The translations under genes and the position numbers were made by a program. 64,000 nucleotides of DNA from Cichorium intybus (lineage: Eukaryota; Streptophyta; Magnoliopsida; Asterales; Asteraceae): positions 85,694,750 through 85,758,749 of the forward strand of contig CM042015.1 in NCBI GenBank assembly GCA_023525715.1, read 5' to 3'. A model generated the notes under the pieces. That model ran no database searches. It was given only the letters and a program-made list of their open reading frames with translations, and had not been told where the DNA came from. This document shows positions 10,828 to 21,900 of the stretch, piece by piece. The first letter of the stretch is position 1. Every line of letters starts with the position of its first letter.

Positions 10828-12146
10828 ATAAGAATAATTAAAAAATTGAGACTAAAATGAACTAATATAGGTCACACATTATTTTATAATTGTTTGATTC
10901 AAATGTTATGAGGTTTGATCGTTTACAACGCGTTCACACTGGTTAACCCCTTATAATATATAACCCTCTGATAAATTGCGTCGAGTGCTGAGATTAGTTT
11001 TATAGTCTCAACTATTTAATGGTCAACCATTCGTACAAGATAGTTATAGAATTATTTAATATTATTAAAATTTTGAATGGAACGCTCTTCATCTTGAATG
11101 GCTAAGCAACACCTAAATTGGTCTTTTCTTTTAAAATTGCTACAAGATGGTTATAAAATTATTTAATATTATTAAAAATATTAATAAGGTGATGTTAAAT
11201 TGTTATATATCATCGTTATATCAATAATGGTTATAGAATTTCATCTACTTGAATCAACGTGGTTGGGTCTTTTCTCTTTCCCCAAAAAAACACAATTGAA
11301 TCTTTTCTCTTTACCCCAAAAAAAACATATTTTGATTTTTTTTTCGTATTTGTCTATTATTATTTTCCTAATTACACATGTTGGTAACATATTTGTCAAA
11401 ACACGCATGTATATTGTTTGGCTTTTAGCTTCTTGTTGCGTGCACAAAATTAACAAAGTATACAAGTTTTCAAAAAAGTGTGAATATAATAAAATGCTAT
11501 TTGACAATATTTTATTGATTTGATGAAGCAGACTCGAGGTATATATTTTGTCAACAACATTATAAATTAAAAAGATGATTTTGGTGGTTTCCTTGTTTTC
11601 CTCATGTATATTGATTTGGTTTTAAGGTTGTAAACCCAATAAACACAATTATCATACTTTATGTCGAACATATCAATGAGGTGCCAAAAGAAATTGACTC
11701 AAACCTTTATCTATATGAGAATAGTATCATGTCAAAAAAAATTGATTACCGTATATTGATTTTTTGTAGTTTATTGTTGGTTTGAAGATGTATTATATAT
11801 AGATAATTTTTATATACTCAATTTTCTATTTAAAAAGCCTCAATTTTATTTTTTTATTTCAAAATAACCATTGGTATTTATAGTTTTTTTTAAATATTGG
11901 CATGTTATACCCATCAACAGACATCACCATTATTAACGTAAAACATTATTTTTTCAATAAAATCACTTAAGTTTTGTGTTTACTTTATATAAAATCACTA
12001 GGTTATGTATCTATTTTCAAAAAATCATTATGACAAAAAAAATTATGATTACTATTTATTATTATTATTATTAGTTATAATTATGATTATTATAATTGTT
12101 GTTATTATTATTATTACTATTATAAATAGTAGTTGTCAATGTTTTT
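10823..12146. other. AT-rich intergenic DNA
   Basis: No supported gene. There is a short direct repeat (TAGAATTATTTAATATTATT near 11045 and a near copy at 11155) and a TTA/ATT-rich stretch near 12050-12120. Open frames here are low-complexity and unrecognised. Confidence 0.4.
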
Positions 12147-12790
12147 GTAACACCCTGCATATATGTTATTTGAAATAGTCATTTAAAATAAAGTTCAAGT
12201 GTATTTAATAAAATATTAATCATTTTAGAAACACAATTTGCGGATAAATGTCCCACATGGTCAAGTCATTAACATTTGAAAGTTTAAGTGTCAAGGCATA
12301 CGATGGTGCACAAAAAAATCAGAAGACGTAACACCCAAAAAAATCGATATGAAGCACACAATTTTTTTAACTTAATAATAATACAACGGTCTATGTTTAT
12401 ATCCATTCTAATAATTTATAAATTCTATCAATGGACAATACAACAAAACTATAAAAGTTCCTCAACTGGTGTCAATATCACTACTCATTCAAAATACAAA
12501 AGTACTCGTTTACTTGTCTCCGAACTATATTACCTCCTCACCTTACTGGTTTGTCTTGAACCTGAAAGGAATCATCACAACGAATCAACAATAACCTACA
12601 AGAGCTTAGTGGGTAATATGCACAATAAGAAATAAACTTAATAGCATCAATATGATGAAGTAATAATTTACTGAATCACATTAACACACATAAGAGGTAG
12701 TAAGAAGACTCATCATCCTAATTCACAATTTTCATGTTATTATTTCAATTTAACACCTCATGACTCTAGTTTTTTTTTACAGTTTAAAAG
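12147..12790 (+). mobile_element. Possible gypsy LTR start (TGTAACACCC)
   Basis: A sequence beginning TGTAACACCCTGC at about 12150 has the usual start of plant Ty3/gypsy LTRs. No matching end, PBS or target duplication was found, so this may be a fragment. Confidence 0.25.
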
Positions 12791-12975
12791 CACATCTTGT
12801 GCACTTTGACACCTCATGTGTCGTAAAGGAATTTAAGACGCCTTTTGTGTCTTTTGACACCCAGTGTGTCATTAAAAGGTTAAAGATGTCTCATACGTGT
12901 ATAAATACCTCGCGTGTCATTAAAAAATTTGAAGATGTTTCATACGTCTTTAGAGACAACTCGTGTCTCTCTTTA
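12790..12975 (+). repeat. Degenerate 48-bp tandem repeat
   Basis: Nearly four units of about 48 bp, each containing GACACCTCATGTGTC-like text followed by TTAAAA/TTTAA. In one frame this gives a 16-residue repeat (FDTSCVVKEFK, then FDTQCVIKRLK, then INTSRVIKKFE). The frame is short (12760-12981) with no known domain, so I treat it as a minisatellite rather than a gene. Confidence 0.65.
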
Positions 12976-14063
12976 ACTTAGTAGTTGTTTGTTTTTTGTC
13001 TGCGGATCTTATTGGCCTCTTTTGTTTACGACCTACAAACGGCGCACATATGTTAGTCCTCAGAGAGTGTTTATTTTCTTGGAGGAATGCAAACCTAAAA
13101 ATGTTTACGCGTCATCTTTTTGGAACAAACATGAACTGAAGTTTTTTTTACGTCTTCTAACTTAAGAAAAGTAATTTACTTTTTTTTTGTATACATTATG
13201 GATAATTATTGATAAAATGAAAAGTTAAATATACAAAAATACATAATATGGTAAATAATTCAATTTATTTTAGTAGCTTGCAGATTTTAAAACAAACAGT
13301 CTTCTTATTGAATATTGCAGACATTTGGTCCACATCTTATTCTGCAAATGTCTGTAGATGTGGTCTGCATACTACAAACTTTTACCTCTTAAAAAACAAA
13401 CACTGCATTATACACCCATTGTTATTTGGAACACCATTGTATATGGTTGTACATTCGCATAACATTAATATAACATCACATATTGCTAGGTATTTGTGTA
13501 AAATAAGCTCTAAATGAATTGAACTTCTTAAACTCATTTTTCTGTCCCAAATCTTCAATTTATGAAAAAGGGTACTCAAAAGACTTGATACTTGTAAGAA
13601 TTATTCCCCAAATCGATGTAGTACTTGGTCTTTATTTGAGGTTTTGAGTATGAGAGGGAAAAGCCAATTCTGGTGTTGAAATCACAACCTTTTTCTTGCT
13701 ACTAAACTCTTGTTGTGAGGCACAATCTTAAGCAAACAGACAGGAGGAACTTCATGGTTTAACTCCTTTGGGGGTAGAACTTTTGTTGTACAACTCCAAG
13801 TAGAAGAAAAAAAAGTTAACTTATAGTTTGCCTCCTTTTCTTATATTTACATTGGAGACATCAAGGAGATAACCTTCGGCTCTCTCACTATCTTCTTTTT
13901 ACCCTCCAAAATAGATAAATTTACTTATTGGTCCTCCTACTTAACCTTTATCCTCACACCTCTTTTTAACTATAAAATATTGTCATTTCGAAATATTTAA
14001 ACCCATACTTTAAATACATATATTTTTTATTTCTTTTTACTCGAAATACGACTTAAAACGGGT

Positions 14064-14330
14064 ATTACAACCTCCCTTCGTTTAGAATGATTTTGTCATC
14101 GAAATCGTCTACGAAATAAGTACGGGTATTTAGCTTTAAATTCTTCACCGGGCTCCCAAGATACATCCGCACCTTATGATGTTGCTACTGAACCTTCACA
14201 AGCATAATATTTGTATTTCAAAGCTTAGTTGCCTTACGGTTTAAAATCTTTATGGTTGTTCTTTATTCAACAATAGTTGTCAATGAGAGGAGGTCAAGAC
14301 ACATTGTAACCTATCAAAACTGTTAATATC
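14064..14330 (-). mobile_element. Decayed Ty3/gypsy polyprotein C-terminus, PPT and LTR start
   Basis: On the minus strand the text KVQ-QHHKGADVSWEP, then EEFKAKYPYLF, is readable with one stop and one frameshift. This is the familiar chromodomain-like end of plant gypsy Pol (consensus KVQW...WEPE..M...YP.LF). It is followed by a purine tract GAAGGGAGG (14068-14076) and then TGTAATACCCG, an LTR start running leftward from about 14067. The LTR's far end is not resolved. Confidence 0.7.
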
Positions 14331-14469
14331 CACCACAAAGAAAATAAAATTAGTTCAAAGAATGAAGAATTCGATAATTTTGTTACCAAATAAAGGGGTC
14401 GTTCAACATTTGACGAGTAAGGAATAAGGAGGAAGGCGGTGATGGAGGAGGAAGATGTGAGACTTGGAA

Positions 14470-14707
14470 GAGGGCAGAGGTAGATTCATTCTGGTAACAT
14501 TTGGTACGTAGTACTATATGGAATATAACAAAACAAATCACTTTAAAGTTGCATTTAACATGGACGAGACTGGAACAATGACCAAGTCAAAGACGAGACT
14601 GGACAAATGACCAAGTCAAATGAGACTAATTGATTAAATTTTAGTCTCACCTAAAATGGTGGAACAAAGTGGAACAAGAAGTCAAATGACACAAACTGAT
14701 TAAATTT
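14470..14707. repeat. Subterminal GACGAGACTGGAC-type repeats
   Basis: Direct repeats (ATGACCAAGTCAAA and GACGAGACTGGA twice; TGATTAAATTTTAGTCT twice) precede the C-rich array. The reverse-complement style (TTAGTCTTGTCCAGTCTAAT) recurs at about 18030-18085 on the far side of the array. Together they look like the two ends of a DNA transposon (hAT- or MULE-like) that contains the array, but exact ends and a target duplication were not established. Confidence 0.4.
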
Positions 14708-14860
14708 TAGTCTTGCACCCACACCCACACCAGCACCACCACACTCACCCTTACCCCCACCCAACCCCAACCCTAACCCTACCCATACTCCTACCACACA
14801 CCCACACCCCTACCTCGCCCCACCCCCACACCATATACACCCACAAGTCACACCCATACT
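14708..14860. repeat. C-rich simple array, left segment
   Basis: A CCCACACC/CCCTACC-type array. The portion from about 14743 is nearly the same as that from 16739 (both contain CACTCACCCTTACCCCCACC and CCAACCCTAACCC), so the array holds a duplicated unit of roughly 130 bp. The minus strand is G-rich with several runs of three or more G. It is split by the LTR inserted at 14861. Confidence 0.85.
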
Positions 14861-16661
14861 TGTAATACCGTGTTTTTAAATTATAGAGATTTCGAGTTAA
14901 TCTTGGTGTGATTAAGATTAGTTAGCTTGTTGTATGAGTTTGGGTGATTAAAAACCCATTTGAAGAAGTTTGGACTTGAAAAATGCCAAAACAGAGCTAC
15001 ACGGGTCGTGTATGGTCACATGGGTCGTGTAGAAAACCTTTAGAAACCAAACAATAAGCCTTCCAGAGTCACACGGGTCGTGTACCTCTACACGGGTCGT
15101 GTAGAGTGTTCAAAAGGAGTCCGAAAGCCAAAACAGACCTACACGGGGGGTGTGAGTCTACACGGGTCGTGTAGAACAGCCCTACACGGGGCGTGTGAGT
15201 CTACACGGGTCGTGTAGGCCTGACAGCACTATATAATGTGCAGAAAATGCACATTTCGAAAAAAATAGACCCATTTCGATATCCAGAGTTTCCTAAGTCG
15301 ATTTTCCACCAAATTGAGTCATGAGATGCATAAGGAAGAGTAAGGAGACTTCAATCTAACCCCATAAACACACTCACGATTCCTAATTCATCGAGGTGAG
15401 TAATTTATTGATTTTGGGGTTTTGAAACCCTAACTTTCATTTTCATGTTTTAGCTATATATTGCTATATATATTGTTAGTAGATTGTTAGTGGATGCCTT
15501 TAGAGATATTTGTGAGATTATTGTCGAGTTTCTACGGTTGAATTAGTAGAACCGCGAATTTGGGGGTTTCGGTAAATATTGAGTTGATATTACCGTTTAT
15601 ACTCTTTTGTTTCCTCTTTTGATTTATATATCTTTGAGATAGATGTAATTGAGTTGATTGTGGATATTGGAGAATTGATTTAAACTATGGTGAAATAACC
15701 AAGTCTAGCGAACAGGAGCCCGGTACGCGTAATTCGAGGGTTCCAATTACTAAGTCGTTATCAGGTGAGTACTTTTATGTACTTGAGTAGAATTTTACCT
15801 TGTGGTAAACCGAGTTTATAAATATATATGTGTTAGGTTGTTATTGTTGTAATCTAATTAATGAGTAAATTGTTATCTGTGAATAACAACAATTGAGTTG
15901 AACATACATATTTATTGTATAAACTGAGTAGATGTTTGTGTAGTCACATTAAAGAGTTTTGAGTCTAATTGTATAGCCATGAGGGCTATTGAGCTGGAAT
16001 AGAGTTGGAGTGATTATGTTATCTGTGGATGACAAGAATGAGTTGCAATCTATATTGAGTATAAGAGTAGAGTATGTGATAAATTGGTTGACTTAAAGAG
16101 TCCTTGAGTTTAATTGTTATAGTCATGAGAATTGCTATGATTGAATATAAGTTGGTTGTTAAAAATGAATATATGTGAGAATGTGGTCGAGTTATGAGTA
16201 GTACTAATTGTGGTATTTTATGGAATTGATGTTATTAAATATTAGCTGGTATTTGTAAAGCTAATATATTTGCAGATTTCAGATTTAAGAGAAAGTGGAT
16301 ATTTGCTAATGAGATTAGCAAAAGAGAATGATAAAGATATTTACTGAGAGGGATTACTGGAGTGTAATTGAGATTACTCACTAAGCTTTATAAGCTTACA
16401 CTTGAGTTGTATGTTGTCTTGCAGGTATCTGTAGCTGTGATAGGGGAAGGCATGTGATAAAGAGAGACGGACGACTTAGAGCCTGTCCTTTAGTTGTGTT
16501 AGGTTTATTTGTAATGCCTGGTCAAACTGTAAGGACCTTTTGTGTAATTAAATATATTGATAACATCTTGTTTACGTGGTTTGAGTGCAAGTATGTCCAT
16601 TTTGATGTATTATTGCTTGAAAATTTTTAGGTGTACTTTGTATGAGAAACCGGGCGTTACA
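14861..16661 (+). mobile_element. Solo LTR, Ty3/gypsy type, 1.8 kb
   Basis: Starts TGTAATACCGTG and ends CCGGGCGTTACA, so the terminal TGTAA/TTACA are inverted. The flanks ATACT (14856-14860) and ATACC (16662-16666) match at four of five bases, and an uninterrupted version of the target (CACCCATATACCCCTAGC) survives at about 16860, supporting insertion into the C-rich array. No PBS, PPT or coding sequence is present, so this is a solo LTR. At 14997-15215 it carries about eight copies of TACACGGGTCGTGTA or variants. Confidence 0.75.
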
Positions 16662-16945
16662 ATACCCCTAGCTTACCTCCCACCCCCACTACCACTCACA
16701 CTCCACCACCACCATGCCCATACCCCACCACACCCATACCCACACTCACCCTTACCCCCACCCAACCCCAACCCTAACCCTACCCATACCCATACCCCAT
16801 ACCCACACCCCTACCTCACCCATCCACCCCACCCCCACACCACATACACCCACAACCCACCCATATACCCCTAGCTTACCTCCCACCCCTACCCCACCCC
16901 CATCCCTACTACCACTCATACCCCACCACCACCATACCCATACCC
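16662..16945. repeat. C-rich simple array, middle segment
   Basis: Continues the array between the two solo LTRs. It holds a near-duplicate of the left segment and a repeated TACCCCTAGCTTACCTCCCA motif at 16663 and 16868. Open frames rich in Pro, His and Thr here are composition artefacts. Confidence 0.85.
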
Positions 16946-17751
16946 TGTTGGATTACGTGTCTAAGTCCATAACTATAATTGGTATATACTTGAATTGATA
17001 GTAGCAAAGTCCTTTTAGGTTGCCCTCATTAGTCCAAATGGCATAAAGGTTAATAGTAAGAGAGAGATAAATAGTTTATTAATTTGTTATGTGATAATAA
17101 ATTAATTAGAAACTTGTTTGGAATTAATCAGAATTAATTTGGGATTAATTAAAAGTGCAGGGGCTAGATTGTAATTGTTCAATAGTTGAATAATAGAAAT
17201 TTATGGACAAAGTAACATGCGCGGCGCGGGCAAGGAGTGCCGTGACGCGCGCGTCGCGTACAGCCGGAAAGGGTTTGAAGATAAAATGTTTATTTTTATT
17301 TGAATTCAAATGAGGTTTATCCTTATCACCATTGCAACTATAAATACGCCTCCCTTGTCACATTATTCGCTGCCTCATTCCCATAGACAGTTCTCTGGAA
17401 TTTCTCTTCTCTCTCAAGCAGAATCTGTAATCATTCTCTAAGGTTTTATAGCGAGCTTTTCTTAATAAGACTTAAGATAATTAAACTTTACTTTGACTTT
17501 TGGGTGTGAACCATTAGATGCACGACATTTGTAGTGCTACCTTCTAAGAGATCAACAATACAAGGAATAATTGTTATTTGCTATAATAACAATAAGGTAT
17601 GTAATCTAAAAACCCTCTTTAGTAATTTTGATTATACATAGGGTTTCCTATAGATGTTATTATTTATATGTTCAATAGAGAAAACATAGATCCTATAGGT
17701 TGCATGTGAACTTAAGAGTTTAAGTTGATTTGTTATGCCTATTTCCCATCA
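16946..17751 (+). mobile_element. Solo LTR, Ty1/copia type, 806 bp
   Basis: Starts TGTTGGATTACG and ends TTTCCCATCA. It is flanked by the exact 5-bp duplication TACCC (16941-16945 and 17752-17756), inside the C-rich array. A likely core promoter, CTATAAATACGCC, sits at about 17339. A very CpG-rich patch (GCGCGGCGCGGGC to GACGCGCGCGTCGCG) lies at 17219-17260. No internal domain remains. Confidence 0.8.
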
Positions 17752-17890
17752 TACCCCACCCACCCGACCCTCATCCCTATCCCCATCCCACCCCAACCTT
17801 CATCCCCACCCCACCCACCCTCATCTGCCCATACCACATACCCCATATCCACCCACCTACACCCCATCCTCACAATCTAAACATACATAC
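17752..17890. repeat. C-rich simple array, right segment
   Basis: The last part of the CCCCACCC/CCCATCC array after the copia solo LTR. Removing both LTRs leaves a continuous array of roughly 580 bp. Confidence 0.8.
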
Positions 17891-18912
17891 ATGCAATGGT
17901 GTTTATTTATAATTATAGTATGGTAAAAGATATTAGAAACAATTTACAAAATGGAGGACAACCTAGTAATTTTATCGCAATTTTGTGTCTTCTCCTGATG
18001 CAACCAAATGTCATGGATAAGAACTAAATTAGTCTTGTCCAGTCTAATCCTGTCCCGTCCCGTCCTACTCAGTCCAGTCATGTCTCTTTACCAAAAGATG
18101 CCTCAAAGTTTGGTGAAAAGGGAAGAGGTAGCTGTGTGAAGCAAGCGTTCCTTTAAGGCAAATGGCAAGGGCAAGCATGTTGATATTTTCATTCGACGAT
18201 GCCTTCAAGTCTGACAGAATCAGAGACTGTTGAACATTAAGAGACGTGAAATTGACGAAACAAATGCTTAGAATCCGACCGGTTTAGAGACTTCCTCTTA
18301 ATGGAACTATTAAAAGGCTTACAAAACAGCCATTTAGACAGGATGTATAGCATTCTAAAATTTTAAAAACCCTATATACTCCCAACTCAAATGTTCTCAC
18401 CTTGACCACACTACAACTATGACAATAATTATCATGGAATTTGTAACCTACAAAATTCTTGTTTAAATATCTGTTTGTAAGTTTATCATATTAACATAAA
18501 TCAAATGCAATTTTATCTTGTGTAATTTAGTATTGATCAACAATAAAAAGGACAGGCTTTTTTTGGAGTGGGTCGGGCCGATATTTCTCCCCTAGGAGTG
18601 GACCGGACTAACGAGTTTTATTCGTCCACGTTTAGTCGTTTACCGCCATTGCTTTTGCTTACAGGGCCGGACCATGTGCAGTTCTGTCTACGATCACGTT
18701 ATTACCCACGGTTCAAAATTGACTCGAACCGAATCAAACTGAACCGGTTCGTGAGTTCCATACAAAGTTATGAAAATGAAATAGGAAGACAAGTTTGTTG
18801 CCACAAATATCAAAATTGGCCTTCAATAAACTCTTTTGTGAGGATAAAAGTCGCCCCCTTAATTTCATCTCACCGTCTCGACTTCCTCTGCAACTCTCCT
18901 TCACAAACATCA
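17891..18912. other. SPP upstream region
   Basis: Includes the putative transposon right end at 18000-18115 (CCTGTCCCGTCCCGTCC and similar) and about 400 bp of SPP promoter and leader. A frame from 18568 is open into SPP exon 1. I do not use its ATG because SPP homologues begin near MEASS and the upstream peptide shows no resemblance to them. Confidence 0.5.
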
Positions 18913-21900
18913 ATGGAAGCTTCATCTATCATATGCGCTTCCGCTCCATTACAAGTCAAGTCTAAGTCCCCCTTCACATCATCATCCGCCTCTTCTTCTA
19001 ACAAAGCCAATTATGTGGTATCCAATCGTAACCTACCGGCTAAGAACAAGAAGACTGTTACTCTGCGGTGTTTCCATACACATAGCCGCCGGGCAGCCAC
19101 CGCTCCGCCTCGTTACTTCACCTCTAAGGTGCTTTGTTATCTATCTCCGTTCTCTTATTTATCGATTAATTTGGGAAACAAACAAAATCATTGGAATCTT
19201 GTTCGGCAGCTGTGATTTCTCGTATCTAGAGTGCAACAAAATTTGATTTCTATGGACTCTTTCAAGCTGGAATTAGCTTTTAGAACATGGCGATGTTTAC
19301 AAGCTATTGATATTATTGATTGTAATACACACAGTACCCTTGTTTCTGACTCTCGAAGTTTATTTTAAAACGTTGACGAATAATCAGAACACTTTTGTCG
19401 AATTATTAGGTCAAACTTTGCAATTTTCATCGGACCAGAATGGAATACTCGATGATTGTAGCTGATTGTATATGTTTGATTTGAACTGTAGATTGTTACA
19501 TGATTTTGAATTGGAAATAAATGATGAAAGATGGATTTGCTCCATTTTGTTTAGTTTCTTTATCTGACAATATCCTATGCCCTTTACTATAGATTGTTGG
19601 GAATAGATTAACTTCTCCATTGGATAAACCATTGATTCAAAGGCCATTGTTAGATCAATGTACACGATTCAGTTGCTTTCACCATGGACGAAGAAAACGG
19701 ACTCCTATATGCAAATCCACCTCAAGAATGCTCGCAGACAAATCTATATTTCACCTCTCAAAGCATGGAGTAAACAATGTGCCTGTAAGTTCACTAATTA
19801 CAGTCAATTACATACAATCATGAAATCTTTCTGATCTATATCTTATACATTGTTAGAAAAAACGCGTACAAGTTGCATGTGCAGCTGTGGGTCCCGATGA
19901 GCCACATGCAGCAAGTACAGCATGGCCAGAAAGTGCTTTGGAGCAGCAATCTTCTGATGTTTTGTTTGACACAGAAAGCAGTGAATGGAGGAGGGAGTTA
20001 GAGGCGTTTTTAGGTTCTGAACTTCCATCACATCCAAAGTTGTACAGGGGACAATTAGAGAATGGACTTCGTTACCTAATCTTGCCCAACAAAGTTCCAC
20101 AAAACAGGTTTGAAGCTCACATGGAGGTTCATGTGGGGTCAATTGATGAAGAAGATGATGAACAAGGTATTGCACATATGATTGAGCATGTTGCTTTTCT
20201 TGGAAGTAAGAAAAGGGAGAAGCTTTTGAGGACTGGTGCAAGATCAAATGCGTATACAGATTTTCATCATACAGTGTTTCACATCCACTCACCAACTTCT
20301 ATGCAGGTTTGTAACTCCAGGTTTTGTTAAAGCTCTCTAACTTATGTAACTATCGTTTCATAATGCCTTTCTATCTTTCTTTACACAATCGTTTTTTTTC
20401 AATAGGATTCTGATGATGATCTACTCCCAACTGTTTTGGATGCTTTAAATGAGGTATGGCAAGTCTGGAAACATAATGATATAGTTTCTTGTAAAGTATA
20501 ATCAGAGCTGTTGTTATTTACATATTATTTACATATTATTTTTTATGATGTAGATAGCTTTCTACCCAAAGTTTCTTGCTTCAAGAGTTGAGAAAGAAAG
20601 ACGTGCCATATTATCAGAGCTGCAAATGATGAATACTATTGAGTACCGTGTTGATTGCCAGGTATTTTTGCTGAAAAGTTTCAAATAATGCACTTGTGTT
20701 GTTATTGTTGCCAGTTTTTGTAATCTTTTTGTTGTTTTTTAACCACAGTTGTTGCAACATCTGCATTCTGAGAATAAGCTAAGTAGAAGATTCCCAATTG
20801 GGCTAGAAGATCAAATTAAAAAATGGGATGCAGATAAAATTAGGAAATTCCATGAACGTTGGTACTTTCCAGCAAATGCAACTTTATATATCGTGGGGGA
20901 TATCAATAACATTCCAAAGATAGTTCATGACATTCAAGTATGTCATTTTAATATTTGACATCTTTTTTATTTATAGAATTGGTTAATTATAAAGAATCTT
21001 TCTGCAGGCTGTTTTTGGAACGAAACATGTTGAGAATGAGACCTATGTACCACCTAAAACTAGTGCATTTGGTGCAATGGCTAGTTTTCTTGTTCCTAAA
21101 TTCACAGGAGGGATATCAGCTGAGTCATCACATGACAGATCATCATCTCTACAAGTGGACCAATCAAAAGTTGTTAAAAAAGAAAGGCATGCAATTCGTC
21201 CACCTGTAGAGCATAATTGGTCTCTTCCAGAAAGAATCGAAAATCCCAAATCTCCCCAAATATTTCAGCATGAACTGCTTCAAAACTTCTCAATTAACAT
21301 GTTCTGCAAGGTAAATATCGACAATAAACTTCAAAAACATTCATATACACAAGTATTTTACGTGTTTACCCTTTTTCAGATTCCTGTAAACAAAGTCCAA
21401 ACATATGGTGACTTGCGTAATGTTCTTATGAAGAGAATATTCCTTTCAGCTTTGCATTTTCGCATCAACTCAAGATACAAGGTGGTGTATTCTCATGGAT
21501 TTTGATTTCCTTTTTTTTAGTTTTTCAAGAATCTTTTTTAATAAAAAAGGTAACTTTACAGAGTTCTAGCCCTCCATTTACATCCATTGAGTTGGATCAT
21601 AGTGACTCAGGGCGTGAAGGATGCACTGTCACTACTCTTACAGTCAGTGCTGAACCTAAAAGTTGGCAAAGTGCAATTAAAGTAGCTGCACAAGAGGTTT
21701 GTAGTTGTACTTTTCAATACCAATATTAATAATGATAAATAGCTATAAATTTATAATTATAATAACATGTATGTTTATTTAGGTTCGAAGGCTTAAAGAA
21801 TTTGGTGTTACAAAAGGAGAACTAGCGCGTTATCTTGATGCATTGTTAAAAGATAGTGAACAGTTAGCTGCAATGAGTGATAATATTTCATCAGTGGATA

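Noticed and set aside
14997..15215. Repeated TACACGGGTCGTGTA motif as a CRISPR-like array
   Set aside because: Spacing is irregular, units vary, it sits inside an LTR, and the host is a plant.
14747..16800. CCCTAACCC-like text as interstitial telomere
   Set aside because: Only two CCCTAAC units in each place within general C-rich text; the plant telomere unit CCCTAAA is not repeated.
16557..17926. Pro/His/Thr-rich open frames in the C-rich array
   Set aside because: Composition artefacts of CCCAC repeats; no start context, conserved domain or splice support.
18568..18912. Upstream in-frame ATG as SPP start
   Set aside because: The extra 115 residues show no transit-peptide or SPP resemblance, whereas MEASSIICASAPL gives a normal-length protein with a typical transit peptide.
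19843..20295. 150-aa minus-strand frame opposite SPP exon 3
   Set aside because: Shadow of the conserved M16 exon on the other strand.
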